Assembly (NCBI GenBank): GCA_023389135.1
Contig: JAEWEX010000061.1
Coordinates: forward strand, 1 to 15,664
From: Pseudomonadota bacterium
GTDB taxonomy: Bacteria; Pseudomonadota; Alphaproteobacteria; Rhizobiales; Methylopilaceae
Direction of reading: 5' to 3'
DNA: 15,664 bases
Below, piece after piece: positions 1-7,003 of the stretch (its first letter is position 1; each line of letters begins with the position of its first letter). A model generated the notes under the pieces. It made no database searches and was not told where the DNA came from. It worked only from the letters and a program-made list of their open reading frames with translations. Made by a program: the position numbers and the translations under genes.

Positions 1-1165
1 CCTCCGCCTCCGCCGCCGCGGGCCGCCACGGCTCGGCGGTGACCGGCGCGCCGGGGCGGATCTTCTGGAAGCCTTCCACCACCACGCGCTCGCCGGCGGC
101 CAGGCCGTCGTCGATGACCCAGCGCTCGCCGATGACGCGCCCGGCGACGACGGTGCGCAGCTCCACGGCGCCGTCCTCCGCGACCACGTAGACCTGCGCG
201 CGCCCGCCGGTGTCGCGCTGCACCGCCTGCTGCGGCACGGCGATGGCGTCGGGCTGGATGCCCTGCTCAATCAGGACGCGCACATACATGCCCGGCAGCA
301 GGTCGCCGTCGGGGTTGGGGAACTCGCCGCGCAGCGTCACCTGGCCGGTGGTGGCGTCCACCGCCGCCTCGGAGAACAGCAGGCGGCCCCGGTGCGCATA
401 TTCCCGGCCGTCGTCCATGAGCAGCCGCACCGTCGCCTCGCCGGGATCGGCGCTGGTCAGCGCGCCGAGCTTCATGGCCTGGCGCAGCGCCAGCAGGGCG
501 CTGGCCGACTGGGTGAAGTCCGCATAGACCGGGTCGAGCTGCTGGATGGTGGCGAGGTTCTCGCTGCTGCCGGCGCCGATCAGGGCGCCCTCGGTGATGA
601 GGGCCCGGCCGATGCGGCCGCGGATCGGCGCCTTGACCTCGGAATATTGCAGGTCGAGCTCGGCGGCGGCCAGGCCCGCGCGCGCCGACGCCACGTCGGC
701 GTCGGCCTGGGCGAGCTGGGCGACGGCGGTCTCGAACTGCTGGGCCGAGGCGACCCTGCGGTCGCGCAGCTCGGTCTGGCGCTCGGCCTGCTGGCGGGCC
801 TGCAGCTGCACCGCCTCGGCGCGCTGCAGCGTCGCCCGCGCGCTGGCCACCTGGACCTTGAACGGCTCGGGATCGATCCGGTAGAGCACGTCGCCCGCCT
901 CGACCATGCTGCCCTGCTCGAACACGCGCTCGGTCAGGATGCCGGAGACGCGCGGGCGCACCTCGGCGATGCGGGTCGGCGCGATGCGCCCCGGGAGTTC
1001 GTTGGTGATGGCCAGCGTCTCCGGGGCGATGCTGACGACGCCGACCGTGGGCGGCGGGGGCGCGGCGGCGGCGGGGGTCGCCGGCTCGGTCTCGGAGCAT
1101 GCGGCGACGAGAACGAGGAGCGCCGTGGCGAGCATCGCTCGCGACGCGGATCGGGAGAATGGCAT
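1..1165 (-). CDS. RND efflux pump periplasmic adaptor (HlyD/AcrA family), lipoprotein, partial at the left edge
   Basis: Membrane-fusion subunit that would link an inner-membrane RND pump to an outer-membrane channel for drug or solvent export. The minus frame is open for 388 codons from the ATG at 1165 and runs off the window, so the C-terminus is missing. The N-terminus is a lipoprotein signal: basic start, hydrophobic stretch ALLVLV, then lipobox VAAC with Cys23 as the lipidation site. It is followed by a Pro/Ala-rich linker, the first half of a lipoyl-like domain (ELPGRIAPTRIAEVRPRVSG, then EAGDVLYRIDPEPF), a Gln/Ala/Glu-rich helical hairpin (about residues 110-165), the second lipoyl half (EVKAPIRGRIGRALITEG) and a beta-barrel region (GQVTLRGEFPNPDGDLLPGMYVRV). 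These are textbook AcrA/MexA landmarks. The 54-bp gap from the upstream TetR gene suggests an operon; the pump gene is expected just outside the window. Family sure, substrate unknown. Confidence 0.93.
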   Translation of the reverse strand, partial: MPFSRSASRAMLATALLVLVAACSETEPATPAAAAPPPPTVGVVSIAPETLAITNELPGRIAPTRIAEVRPRVSGILTERVFEQGSMVEAGDVLYRIDPEPFKVQVASARATLQRAEAVQLQARQQAERQTELRDRRVASAQQFETAVAQLAQADADVASARAGLAAAELDLQYSEVKAPIRGRIGRALITEGALIGAGSSENLATIQQLDPVYADFTQSASALLALRQAMKLGALTSADPGEATVRLLMDDGREYAHRGRLLFSEAAVDATTGQVTLRGEFPNPDGDLLPGMYVRVLIEQGIQPDAIAVPQQAVQRDTGGRAQVYVVAEDGAVELRTVVAGRVIGERWVIDDGLAAGERVVVEGFQKIRPGAPVTAEPWRPAAAEAE

Positions 1166-1219
1166 CGGGTCTGGCCTTGGGGTCGGGTATGGGTCAGGCG
1201 GCTTGGCGGGCAGGCGCGG

Positions 1220-1807
1220 TCACGGGTCGCCGCCCGGCGGGGGCGTGGGCGGGGGCGTCTGGCCGGCCAGCCAGCGCATGTCCCGCCCGAGCTCGTCGCG
1301 CTCCGCCGCGCTCCATTCGCGGAGGCCGAACCACTCCAGAAGCTTCATGCCCTCCGCCGCCAGGAAGGCGAGGCGGGCGCCGCGCGGTGCGGCGGAGGTG
1401 GCCTCGATCTCGTCCATGACGCGCCGGACCGCGTCCTGGATCGGCCGCCGCAGTTCGGCGTCCTGGGCCAGCGCCGCGCACAGGCTGAGGGCCACCGCGC
1501 GATCCTCGTCGGGCCGGGTGCGGAAGGCGGCTGCGATGCGGCCGCGGATCGCGGCGTCGGGTTCGCCCGCGAGGCGGTCGATGGTGTCGCGGGCGTGGGC
1601 CTCCTCCAGGGCGACCCGGCGCTCGATGACGGCGCGGATCAGGGCCTGCTTGTTCCTGTAGTCATAGAGGACGCTGGCCTTGCTGATGCCGGCCTCTGCC
1701 GCGACCGCCTCCAGCGTCAGGCCGACGGCGCCGTCGCGGCTGACCACGCGCTGGGCGGCGTCCAGCACGCCGTCGCGGTCGATCACCCTGTTGCGGCCCA
1801 TGGCCAT
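1220..1807 (-). CDS. TetR/AcrR-family transcriptional repressor of the adjacent efflux operon
   Basis: DNA-binding repressor of 195 residues. The N-terminal helix-turn-helix spans about residues 13-60 (GVLDAAQRVVSRDGAVGLTL, EAVAAEAGISKASVLYDYRN, KQALIRAVI), the standard TetR layout. The remaining helical part would bind ligand and dimerise. The tail is proline-rich (TPPPTPPPGG), which is unusual but may be disordered. Two starts are possible: ATG 1807, or the in-frame ATG 1801, which has GGATGG six bases upstream and may be the better start (193 residues). It precedes the RND adaptor gene by 54 bp on the same strand, so it probably controls that pump. A strong palindrome overlapping the promoter just upstream (1815-1842) predicts autorepression. 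The inducer cannot be read from sequence. Confidence 0.93.
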   Translation of the reverse strand: MAMGRNRVIDRDGVLDAAQRVVSRDGAVGLTLEAVAAEAGISKASVLYDYRNKQALIRAVIERRVALEEAHARDTIDRLAGEPDAAIRGRIAAAFRTRPDEDRAVALSLCAALAQDAELRRPIQDAVRRVMDEIEATSAAPRGARLAFLAAEGMKLLEWFGLREWSAAERDELGRDMRWLAGQTPPPTPPPGGDP

Positions 1808-1814
1808 CCATCCG

Positions 1815-1842
1815 ATTTATTTCCGACCGGACGGATATAAAT
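1815..1842. promoter_or_regulatory. Palindromic operator, probably for the TetR gene at 1220-1807
   Basis: Centred between 1828 and 1829 on CCGG, 12 of 14 base pairs are symmetric (the mismatches are A1826/A1831 and T1821/T1836). The core is TCCGACCGGACGGA, flanked by ATTTAT and ATAAAT arms. It begins eight bases upstream of the repressor ATG at 1807 and covers the predicted -10 and transcription start. Size, symmetry and position fit a TetR-dimer operator. Symmetry is seen directly; binding by this repressor is inferred. Confidence 0.8.
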
Positions 1843-1863
1843 TATCATGCTGCACTGCGTCAA
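1835..1863 (-). promoter_or_regulatory. Sigma70-type promoter of the tetR-RND adaptor operon
   Basis: On the minus strand TTGACG (1863-1858) is followed by exactly 17 bases and TTATAT (1840-1835). The hexamers match consensus at five and four positions. The -10 lies inside the right arm of the palindrome at 1815-1842, so a bound repressor would block polymerase. The expected start is near 1828, leaving a leader of about 20-28 bases. Confidence 0.7.
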
Positions 1864-1935
1864 CGGCCGCTCACCGGTTTGTGTGCGGTGCGCCATCGCT
1901 GGCGCATGGCCGGACTGCGTGGCATCGTCCGGGCC

Positions 1936-2436
1936 ATGCCGGTTCCGCCACTGCACCCCGCATCGCTCGACTGGTGGATCGATTTCGGCATCCCCCGGGC
2001 GGATGCCGGGCGCTGCAATTTCGATGCGGTGGCCGACTATCTGCGTCGCGAGCGCGTGTGGGCCGCCGACGGTGTGCGGATCGAGGTGGACGAGCCGGTG
2101 ATCGGGACGGGCGCGCCCGGGCTCGCCGCGCGCTCGGCCTTCACCTGGACCGCCGGCGATGGCCGTTCGGGCAGCGGCGCGGTCGACATCGCCATGGCCC
2201 GGGACGGCTGGGTGCGCGTCGACGTCGCGGCCGGCGGCTTCAGCCTTCGCATGTGGCACGACCGCGTCTGGGAGGAGCACGAGTTCTGGCCGGACGGCGC
2301 CGACACTTCGGTGCGGTCCGCCGATCCGCCGGGCCGGGGCGGCAAGCGCGGCAACTGGATCCAGATCGACACCGAACACTGGCCGCAGCTGCAGCGCTAT
2401 GGCCGCTACCTGTCCATCGAGACGCCGGAGGCGTGA
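1936..2436 (+). CDS. Hypothetical protein of about 166 residues, not recognised
   Basis: I do not recognise the family. The protein is soluble, with no signal peptide or membrane segment. It is rich in Trp and acidic residues: LDWWIDFGIP near the N-terminus, then RREVW-like and WTAGDG segments, MWHDRVWEEHEFWPDG in the middle, and NWIQIDTEHWPQLQRYGRYL at the C-terminus. Alternating hydrophobic/polar segments such as GAVDIAMARDGWVRVDVAAG suggest a beta-rich fold. Evidence for coding is the protein-like composition, the open frame to TGA 2436 and the fit between neighbours. The start is uncertain: in-frame ATG 1906, GTG 1888 and TTG 1879 also exist and none has a convincing ribosome-binding site; 1936 just precedes the part that looks like folded protein. 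It is divergent from the first TetR gene and converges on the dehydrogenase gene with only seven bases between stop codons. Confidence 0.7.
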   Translation: MPVPPLHPASLDWWIDFGIPRADAGRCNFDAVADYLRRERVWAADGVRIEVDEPVIGTGAPGLAARSAFTWTAGDGRSGSGAVDIAMARDGWVRVDVAAGGFSLRMWHDRVWEEHEFWPDGADTSVRSADPPGRGGKRGNWIQIDTEHWPQLQRYGRYLSIETPEA

Positions 2437-2443
2437 GGCGCGC

Positions 2444-3325
2444 TCAGTCGCCGTAGGACTTGATGAGGGCCTGGGTGCCGGCGCGGCCGTCGCCCGCTTC
2501 CGCCAGCGCGCGGTAGCGGCCGAGCGCGGTCGCCAGCCCCGCGAGATCGAGGCCGGCCGCCTCGGCCTCCGCCAGCGCGATGCCCATGTCCTTGACGAAA
2601 TGCTCGATCATGAAGCCCGGCGCGAAGTCGCCGTCGACCATCTTCGGCCCCAGCCCGTTGAGCAGGAAGCCGGAGGCGGCTCCGGTGCCGATGGAGGAGA
2701 GCACGCGGTGCGGATCGAGGCCGGCGCGGCGGGCGTAGCTCAGGCCCTCGGCCACGCCAAGCATGGTGCCGGCGATCACGGTCTGGTTGGCCATCTTGGT
2801 GTGCTGGCCGGCCCCGGGGCCGCCCTGCAGCACGATGTTGGCGCCCATGGCCTCCAGCACGGGACGCGCGCGCTCGAACGCGTCCGCGTCGCCGCCGACC
2901 ATGATGGACAGCTTTGCCGACTTCGCGCCCGCCTCGCCGCCGGAGACCGGCGCGTCCAGCGCCGCAAGGCCGCGGGCGGCGGCGGCCTCGTGGATGCGGA
3001 TCGCCAGCGAGGGGCTCGACGTGGTCATGTCGATCAGGATCGCGCCCGGCTTAGCGCGCTCGATGATGCCGCCCGCGCCCAGATAGACCTGCTCCACGTC
3101 GCTGGGCAGGCCGACGATGGTGATGACGATGTCGGCCGCCGCGGCGGCGGCGCCCGGGCTGTCGTGCAGCACCGCGCCGTTCTCCACCAGCGCGGCCGCC
3201 TTGGCGGCGGTGCGGTTGTAGACATGGAGCGCGTGGCCCGCGGCGAGCACGTGGCCGGCCATGGGACCGCCCATGATGCCGAGCCCGATGAAGGCGACGG
3301 CGGGCTTTTCGGGGGTGTCGGTCAT
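2444..3325 (-). CDS. NAD(P)-dependent beta-hydroxyacid dehydrogenase (3-hydroxyisobutyrate dehydrogenase / tartronate semialdehyde reductase family)
   Basis: Cytoplasmic oxidoreductase of 293 residues, the usual family length, interconverting a beta-hydroxyacid and its semialdehyde. The N-terminal Rossmann motif is FIGLGIMGGPM (GxGxxG at 14-19). NR at 37-38 after the second strand is often seen in NADP-preferring members. The substrate loop DAPVSGG is at 124-130, the catalytic lysine is K178 within GAGQHTKMANQ, and FVKDMGIA is at 243-250. The glycine-rich stretch after SGG reads EAGAKSAKLSIMVGG where many relatives have GTLTIMVGG. ATG 3325 is chosen because the Rossmann strand begins nine residues in and because it overlaps the hydroxylase stop codon by four bases (ATGA). 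It is the last gene of the run, so it probably processes a product of the hydroxylase pathway. The exact substrate is unknown. Confidence 0.93.
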   Translation of the reverse strand: MTDTPEKPAVAFIGLGIMGGPMAGHVLAAGHALHVYNRTAAKAAALVENGAVLHDSPGAAAAAADIVITIVGLPSDVEQVYLGAGGIIERAKPGAILIDMTTSSPSLAIRIHEAAAARGLAALDAPVSGGEAGAKSAKLSIMVGGDADAFERARPVLEAMGANIVLQGGPGAGQHTKMANQTVIAGTMLGVAEGLSYARRAGLDPHRVLSSIGTGAASGFLLNGLGPKMVDGDFAPGFMIEHFVKDMGIALAEAEAAGLDLAGLATALGRYRALAEAGDGRAGTQALIKSYGD

Positions 3326-5670
3326 GTCTTGCCTCGCAGGAGTGAACGCAGATAGGGCGGGCTGAGCGGCTGGCGCTCCGCCACGACGCCGAAGGGCGCG
3401 AGCGCGTCGTTGACGGCGCTTGTGAGTGCGCCGATCGCGCCCATCACGCCGCCTTCCGACATGCCCTTGCTGCCGGTGGGCGTGCGGCGGCTCGGGGTGG
3501 AGAGCGTCACCACGTCGATGGGCGGGATCTCCACGGCGGTGGCCACCGAATAGTCGGCGAAGCTTCCGGTCAGGTTCTGGCCCTCGGCGTCGTAGACCAC
3601 TTCCTCCATCAGCGCGCCGGACAGCCCCATGGCCACCGCGCCATGCTGCTGGCCGCGCACGATGGCCGGGTTGAGCACGCGGCCGCAATCCTCCACCACG
3701 GTGTGGCGCTCGATGCTTACGCGGCCGGTGCGCACGTCGACCACCACCTCGCAGGCATGGGCGGCGTTGGAATAGGTCATGGGCGGCGGGTCGTAGGCGC
3801 GCGTGGCCTCCAGCCCCGGCTCCATGCCCGGCGGCAGGCGGGTGGGATCGAGATGGGCGATCTGGGCGATGGCCGCCAGCGTCAGCTCCGTCGGCCGCCA
3901 TTCACCGCCCAGGTGCCGCTCCACCCGGCCGGCGCGGAGCCGCAGCTCGTCCGCGGCGTTGAGCGCCAGCAGGGATGCGGCGATGGCCAGCGCCTTTTCA
4001 CGCACGGAGGTTGCCGCCAGCAGCAGCACCCCGCCGCCGGCCGTGCCGCCGCGGGCGCCGCGGGTGCCCATGCCGTAGGGCGCGACGTCGGTGTCGCCCA
4101 TGAGCACGCGCACGTTTTCCGGCTCGACGCCGAGGCCCTCGGCCACCACCTGCGCGAACGCGGTCTCGTAGCCGTGGCCCGACCCCATGAGCCCGACCGA
4201 GGCGGTGACGCCGCCGGCGGGGTCGACGCGCACCCAGCCCGCCTCGTGGCCCGAGCCGGGGATGGCGGCGGCCTTGTAGAACGCCGAGCCGTAGGTGGTG
4301 GGCTCCACCACCGAGCAGATGCCGAGCCCGCGATGGACGCCCCGGGCCCGGTCCGCCGACTGCCGGGCGCGGAAGCCGGCATGGTCGATGCGCGCCAGCA
4401 GCGCGTCCAGCGCCGCGCCCGGCGTCACGTCCTCGACGACCTCGCCGGTGGGCATGGTGTGGGGCAGGTCCTCCGGCGCGAGCATGTTGGCGCGGCGCAC
4501 CTCGATCGGGTCGAGCCCGAGCCTGCGGGCCACCGCCTCGATGGTGCCGTCCATCACCCAGGACGTGATGGCCATGGGCGCGCGCATGGGGCCGGAGCCG
4601 CACTTGTTGGTCAGCGCGACCTTCACCTCGTAGGCGTAGTTGCGGATGCGGTAGGGGCCGGTCAGCACCATGGCGACCACGCGGGCGATGTAGTTCGCCG
4701 GGTAGAAGCAGTAGGCGCCGAAATCCTCCTCGATCAGCAGCGTCAGCGCCTGGATGCGCCCGTCCGGCGTCACCGCCGCGCGCGTCGTGACGGTCTCCTC
4801 GCGGGCGTGGGCGGCGGCGATCAGGTTCTCGGTCCGGTCCTCGCGCCAGCGCACCGGCCGGCCGAGATGGCGGGCGAGCGCCGCCACCGTCAGCTCCTCG
4901 CGCATCAGCGCGATCTTCTGGCCGAAGGCGCCGCCGATGTCGGGGCACACCACGCGCACCTGCGATTCCGCCAGGCGCAGCCGGCGCGCGAGCTGCGAGC
5001 GCAGCGGGTGCGGCGCCTGGTTGCCGGTATGGAACGTCAGGCGCTCGGCGCCTGCGTCCCAATCCGCGAGGCAGCCGCGGGTCTCCACGGGGACATGGGT
5101 CTGCCGGTGCTGGTGGAAGCGCGCTTCCACCACGATCTCCGCCGCCGCGAGGATCGCCTCCGGGTCGCCGGCGGAGAAGGTCTGGTGCGACACGAGGTTG
5201 GTGGGCAGCGCCTCGTCCACCAGCGCCGCGCCGTCGGCCAGCGCGGCGGCGTAGCTGGCGACCGCGGGCAGGGGATCGTAGTCGACCTCCACCAGTCCCG
5301 CCGCATCTTCCGCCAGGTAGCGGTCGGTGGCGACCACGCAGGCGACCGGATCGCCGATGAAGCGCGCCTTGTCCACGGGGAGCGCGCCGAATTCCACCGG
5401 CAGCAGGCCTTCGATGGCCGGCGCCACGCGCTGCGGCAGCGTCCACCGCGCCAGCTCGGCGCCGGTCACCACGGCGACGACGCCCTCCGCCGCCCGCGCG
5501 GCGTCGGCGTCGATGCCGCGGATGCGGGCATGGGCGTAGGGGCTCCTGACGAAGCAGGCATGCAGCGCGCCGGGCGACGCGATGTCGTCGAGATAGCGCC
5601 CGCGCCCCGTGAGCAGCCGCCGGTCCTCCCGGCGCAGCATGTCGCGGCCGATGATGGCGTTGCCGCTCAT
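3322..5670 (-). CDS. Molybdopterin-binding large subunit of a xanthine dehydrogenase-family / CoxL-like hydroxylase
   Basis: Catalytic subunit of 782 residues of a three-subunit molybdenum hydroxylase acting in the cytoplasm with the FAD and [2Fe-2S] subunits encoded just upstream. The N-terminal a/b hammerhead domain (GRDMLRREDRRLLTGRGRYL onward, to about 140) is followed by cofactor-binding domains: GGAFGQK at 246-252, SGHGYETAFAQ near 498, GDTDVAPYGMGTRG near 525-538, and the general-base glutamate E739 in KGMSEGGVMGAIGA. The active-site loop reads CGSGPMRAPMA (357-367). R363 is kept, but the AYRCSFR loop of true CO dehydrogenases is absent and so is the usual YRGxGRPEA, so calling it CO dehydrogenase would be wrong. 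Start ATG 5670 overlaps the preceding stop by four bases. The substrate is probably an aldehyde, N-heterocycle or other small organic compound. Confidence 0.95.
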   Translation of the reverse strand: MSGNAIIGRDMLRREDRRLLTGRGRYLDDIASPGALHACFVRSPYAHARIRGIDADAARAAEGVVAVVTGAELARWTLPQRVAPAIEGLLPVEFGALPVDKARFIGDPVACVVATDRYLAEDAAGLVEVDYDPLPAVASYAAALADGAALVDEALPTNLVSHQTFSAGDPEAILAAAEIVVEARFHQHRQTHVPVETRGCLADWDAGAERLTFHTGNQAPHPLRSQLARRLRLAESQVRVVCPDIGGAFGQKIALMREELTVAALARHLGRPVRWREDRTENLIAAAHAREETVTTRAAVTPDGRIQALTLLIEEDFGAYCFYPANYIARVVAMVLTGPYRIRNYAYEVKVALTNKCGSGPMRAPMAITSWVMDGTIEAVARRLGLDPIEVRRANMLAPEDLPHTMPTGEVVEDVTPGAALDALLARIDHAGFRARQSADRARGVHRGLGICSVVEPTTYGSAFYKAAAIPGSGHEAGWVRVDPAGGVTASVGLMGSGHGYETAFAQVVAEGLGVEPENVRVLMGDTDVAPYGMGTRGARGGTAGGGVLLLAATSVREKALAIAASLLALNAADELRLRAGRVERHLGGEWRPTELTLAAIAQIAHLDPTRLPPGMEPGLEATRAYDPPPMTYSNAAHACEVVVDVRTGRVSIERHTVVEDCGRVLNPAIVRGQQHGAVAMGLSGALMEEVVYDAEGQNLTGSFADYSVATAVEIPPIDVVTLSTPSRRTPTGSKGMSEGGVMGAIGALTSAVNDALAPFGVVAERQPLSPPYLRSLLRGKT

Positions 5671-6170
5671 TCCGCCGCCGCCCGGCCGAGCCGGCGCGCC
5701 GCGGCCGCCGAAAGCACGGCGTCGACGATGTTCTGGTAGCCGGTGCAGCGGCACATGTTGCCCGACAGCGCCTCGCGCACCTCGTCCTCCGACGGGTCGG
5801 GATGATCGTCCAGCCAGGCCTCCATGGTGACCACGATGCCGGGCGTGCAGAAGCCGCATTGCAGCCCGTGCGCCTCGTGCAGCGCCTGCTGGACCGGCGA
5901 CAGCCGGCCGCCGCGGTCGTAGGCCTCGATGGTGGTGACGGCCCGGCCGTCCGCCTGCACCGCATAGATCAGGCAGGAGCGCACCGGCCGGCCGTCCATG
6001 AGCACGGTGCAGGCGCCGCAGACGCCGTGCTCGCAGCCCACATGGGTGCCGGTCAGCCCGCACTCCTCGCGCAGCGCGTCCGACAGCAGCCGGCGCGGCT
6101 CGACCTCGATGGCCCGGGCCGCGCCGTTGGCGGTGAGCGTCACCCGCATGCGGTCCGCCGGCGCGCTCAT
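5667..6170 (-). CDS. [2Fe-2S] small subunit of the molybdenum hydroxylase (CoxS-like)
   Basis: Electron-transfer subunit of 167 residues that passes electrons from the molybdenum site to FAD. Two iron-sulfur domains are visible: a plant-ferredoxin-type cluster with C46, C51, C54 and C66 (GCEHGVCGAC then SC), and the alpha-helical second cluster with C105, C108, C140 and C142 (QCGFCTPG and MCRCTGY). All eight cysteine ligands are present and length is normal. ATG 6170 overlaps the FAD-subunit stop, and its own stop overlaps the large-subunit start, each as ATGA, so the three subunits are translationally coupled. The C-terminus is a short Ala/Arg tail. No signal peptide is seen, fitting a cytoplasmic complex. 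Confidence 0.97.
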   Translation of the reverse strand: MSAPADRMRVTLTANGAARAIEVEPRRLLSDALREECGLTGTHVGCEHGVCGACTVLMDGRPVRSCLIYAVQADGRAVTTIEAYDRGGRLSPVQQALHEAHGLQCGFCTPGIVVTMEAWLDDHPDPSEDEVREALSGNMCRCTGYQNIVDAVLSAAAARRLGRAAAE

Positions 6171-7003
6171 CGCGCGGCCCCGGCATCGGCGAGCGCGTCC
6201 TCGACCATGGCGGCGAGGATGTCGCGGCGGTAATCGGCCGGCATGCGCGCGGTGTCCTCGATGTCGGCGGCGTCGGCCACCGCGCGCGCGGCGCGGGCGG
6301 CCCAGCCGGCGTCGGCGGCATCGAACTCCGGCAGCGCCTCGTCCATGCGCACCGGCACCGGCCCGACCGCGCCGACCGCGATGCGGATCGCGCCCCCCGT
6401 CGCCAGCACGGCCACGCCCGCCTCGGCATAGTCTCCCGCGCGGCGGTTGAAGAGGCGGAAGCCCCAGCGGTCGCCGGGCCGCAGGGCCGGAACGCGGACC
6501 GCGGTCACGATCTCGGCGGGCTCCAGCACGGTGGTGAAGACGGATTCGAAGAACCCCGACACCGGGATGCGGCGCCCGCCGCCGGGGGAGGCGGCCTCGA
6601 TCACGGCGTCGAGCACCGTGCAGACCAGCGGAAGCTGGGCCGCGGGGTCGGCATGGGCGAGGCTGCCGCCCAGCGTGCCGCGGTGGCGGATCGCCACATG
6701 GCCGATGGTGCCGGCGGCATGGGCGAGGATCGGGCAGCGCCGGCGCACCAGCGGGCTCGCGGCGAGGTCGGCATGGCGCACCAGCGCGCCCAGGACCAGC
6801 GTGTCGCCGTCCTCCGCCATGCCGTCCATGCCGGGGATGCGGTTGATGTCCACCAGGTGCTCGGGCTGCGCGAGCCGCATGTTCATCATCGGCGCGAGGC
6901 TCTGGCCGCCCGCGATGATCCTTGCGTCGTCATGGGCGGCCAGCGCCGCCAGCGCCCCCTCCAGCGTGGCGGGCGCCTCGTAGGAGAAGCGCGCAGGCTT
7001 CAT
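6167..7003 (-). CDS. FAD-binding middle subunit of the molybdenum hydroxylase (CoxM-like)
   Basis: Flavin subunit of 278 residues that receives electrons from the [2Fe-2S] subunit and hands them to the terminal acceptor. Family marks are AGGQSLAPMMNMRLAQP (31-47), which binds the FAD diphosphate, and TLGGSLAHADPAAQLP (110-125), the second FAD motif, followed by the typical C-terminal CO-dehydrogenase flavoprotein domain (EIVTAVRVPA, GFRLFNRRAGDYAEAGVAVL). Length matches CoxM-type proteins. The order FAD, FeS, Mo subunit is common in this family. ATG 7003 overlaps the stop of the ABC ATPase gene by four bases, so hydroxylase translation is tied to the transporter. The electron acceptor is not visible here. 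Confidence 0.96.
   Translation of the reverse strand: MKPARFSYEAPATLEGALAALAAHDDARIIAGGQSLAPMMNMRLAQPEHLVDINRIPGMDGMAEDGDTLVLGALVRHADLAASPLVRRRCPILAHAAGTIGHVAIRHRGTLGGSLAHADPAAQLPLVCTVLDAVIEAASPGGGRRIPVSGFFESVFTTVLEPAEIVTAVRVPALRPGDRWGFRLFNRRAGDYAEAGVAVLATGGAIRIAVGAVGPVPVRMDEALPEFDAADAGWAARAARAVADAADIEDTARMPADYRRDILAAMVEDALADAGAAR

Noticed and set aside
392..1840. Long plus-strand open frame of 482 codons opposite the RND adaptor and TetR genes
   Set aside because: Low-complexity Gly/Ala/Arg/His translation with no domain; it is antisense to two genes with clear family motifs. A GC-driven shadow.
3326..3901. N-terminal extension of the hydroxyacid dehydrogenase back to 3901
   Set aside because: The added part is an out-of-frame reading of the molybdopterin gene; the Rossmann motif begins just after ATG 3325.
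3643..5739. Plus-strand open frame of 698 codons opposite the molybdopterin subunit
   Set aside because: Composition is Gly/Arg/His/Ala-rich and motif-free, whereas the minus frame holds full hydroxylase motifs.
3322..7003. True aerobic CO dehydrogenase (coxMSL)
   Set aside because: The large subunit lacks the AYRCSFR active-site loop, and no cox accessory genes are adjacent.
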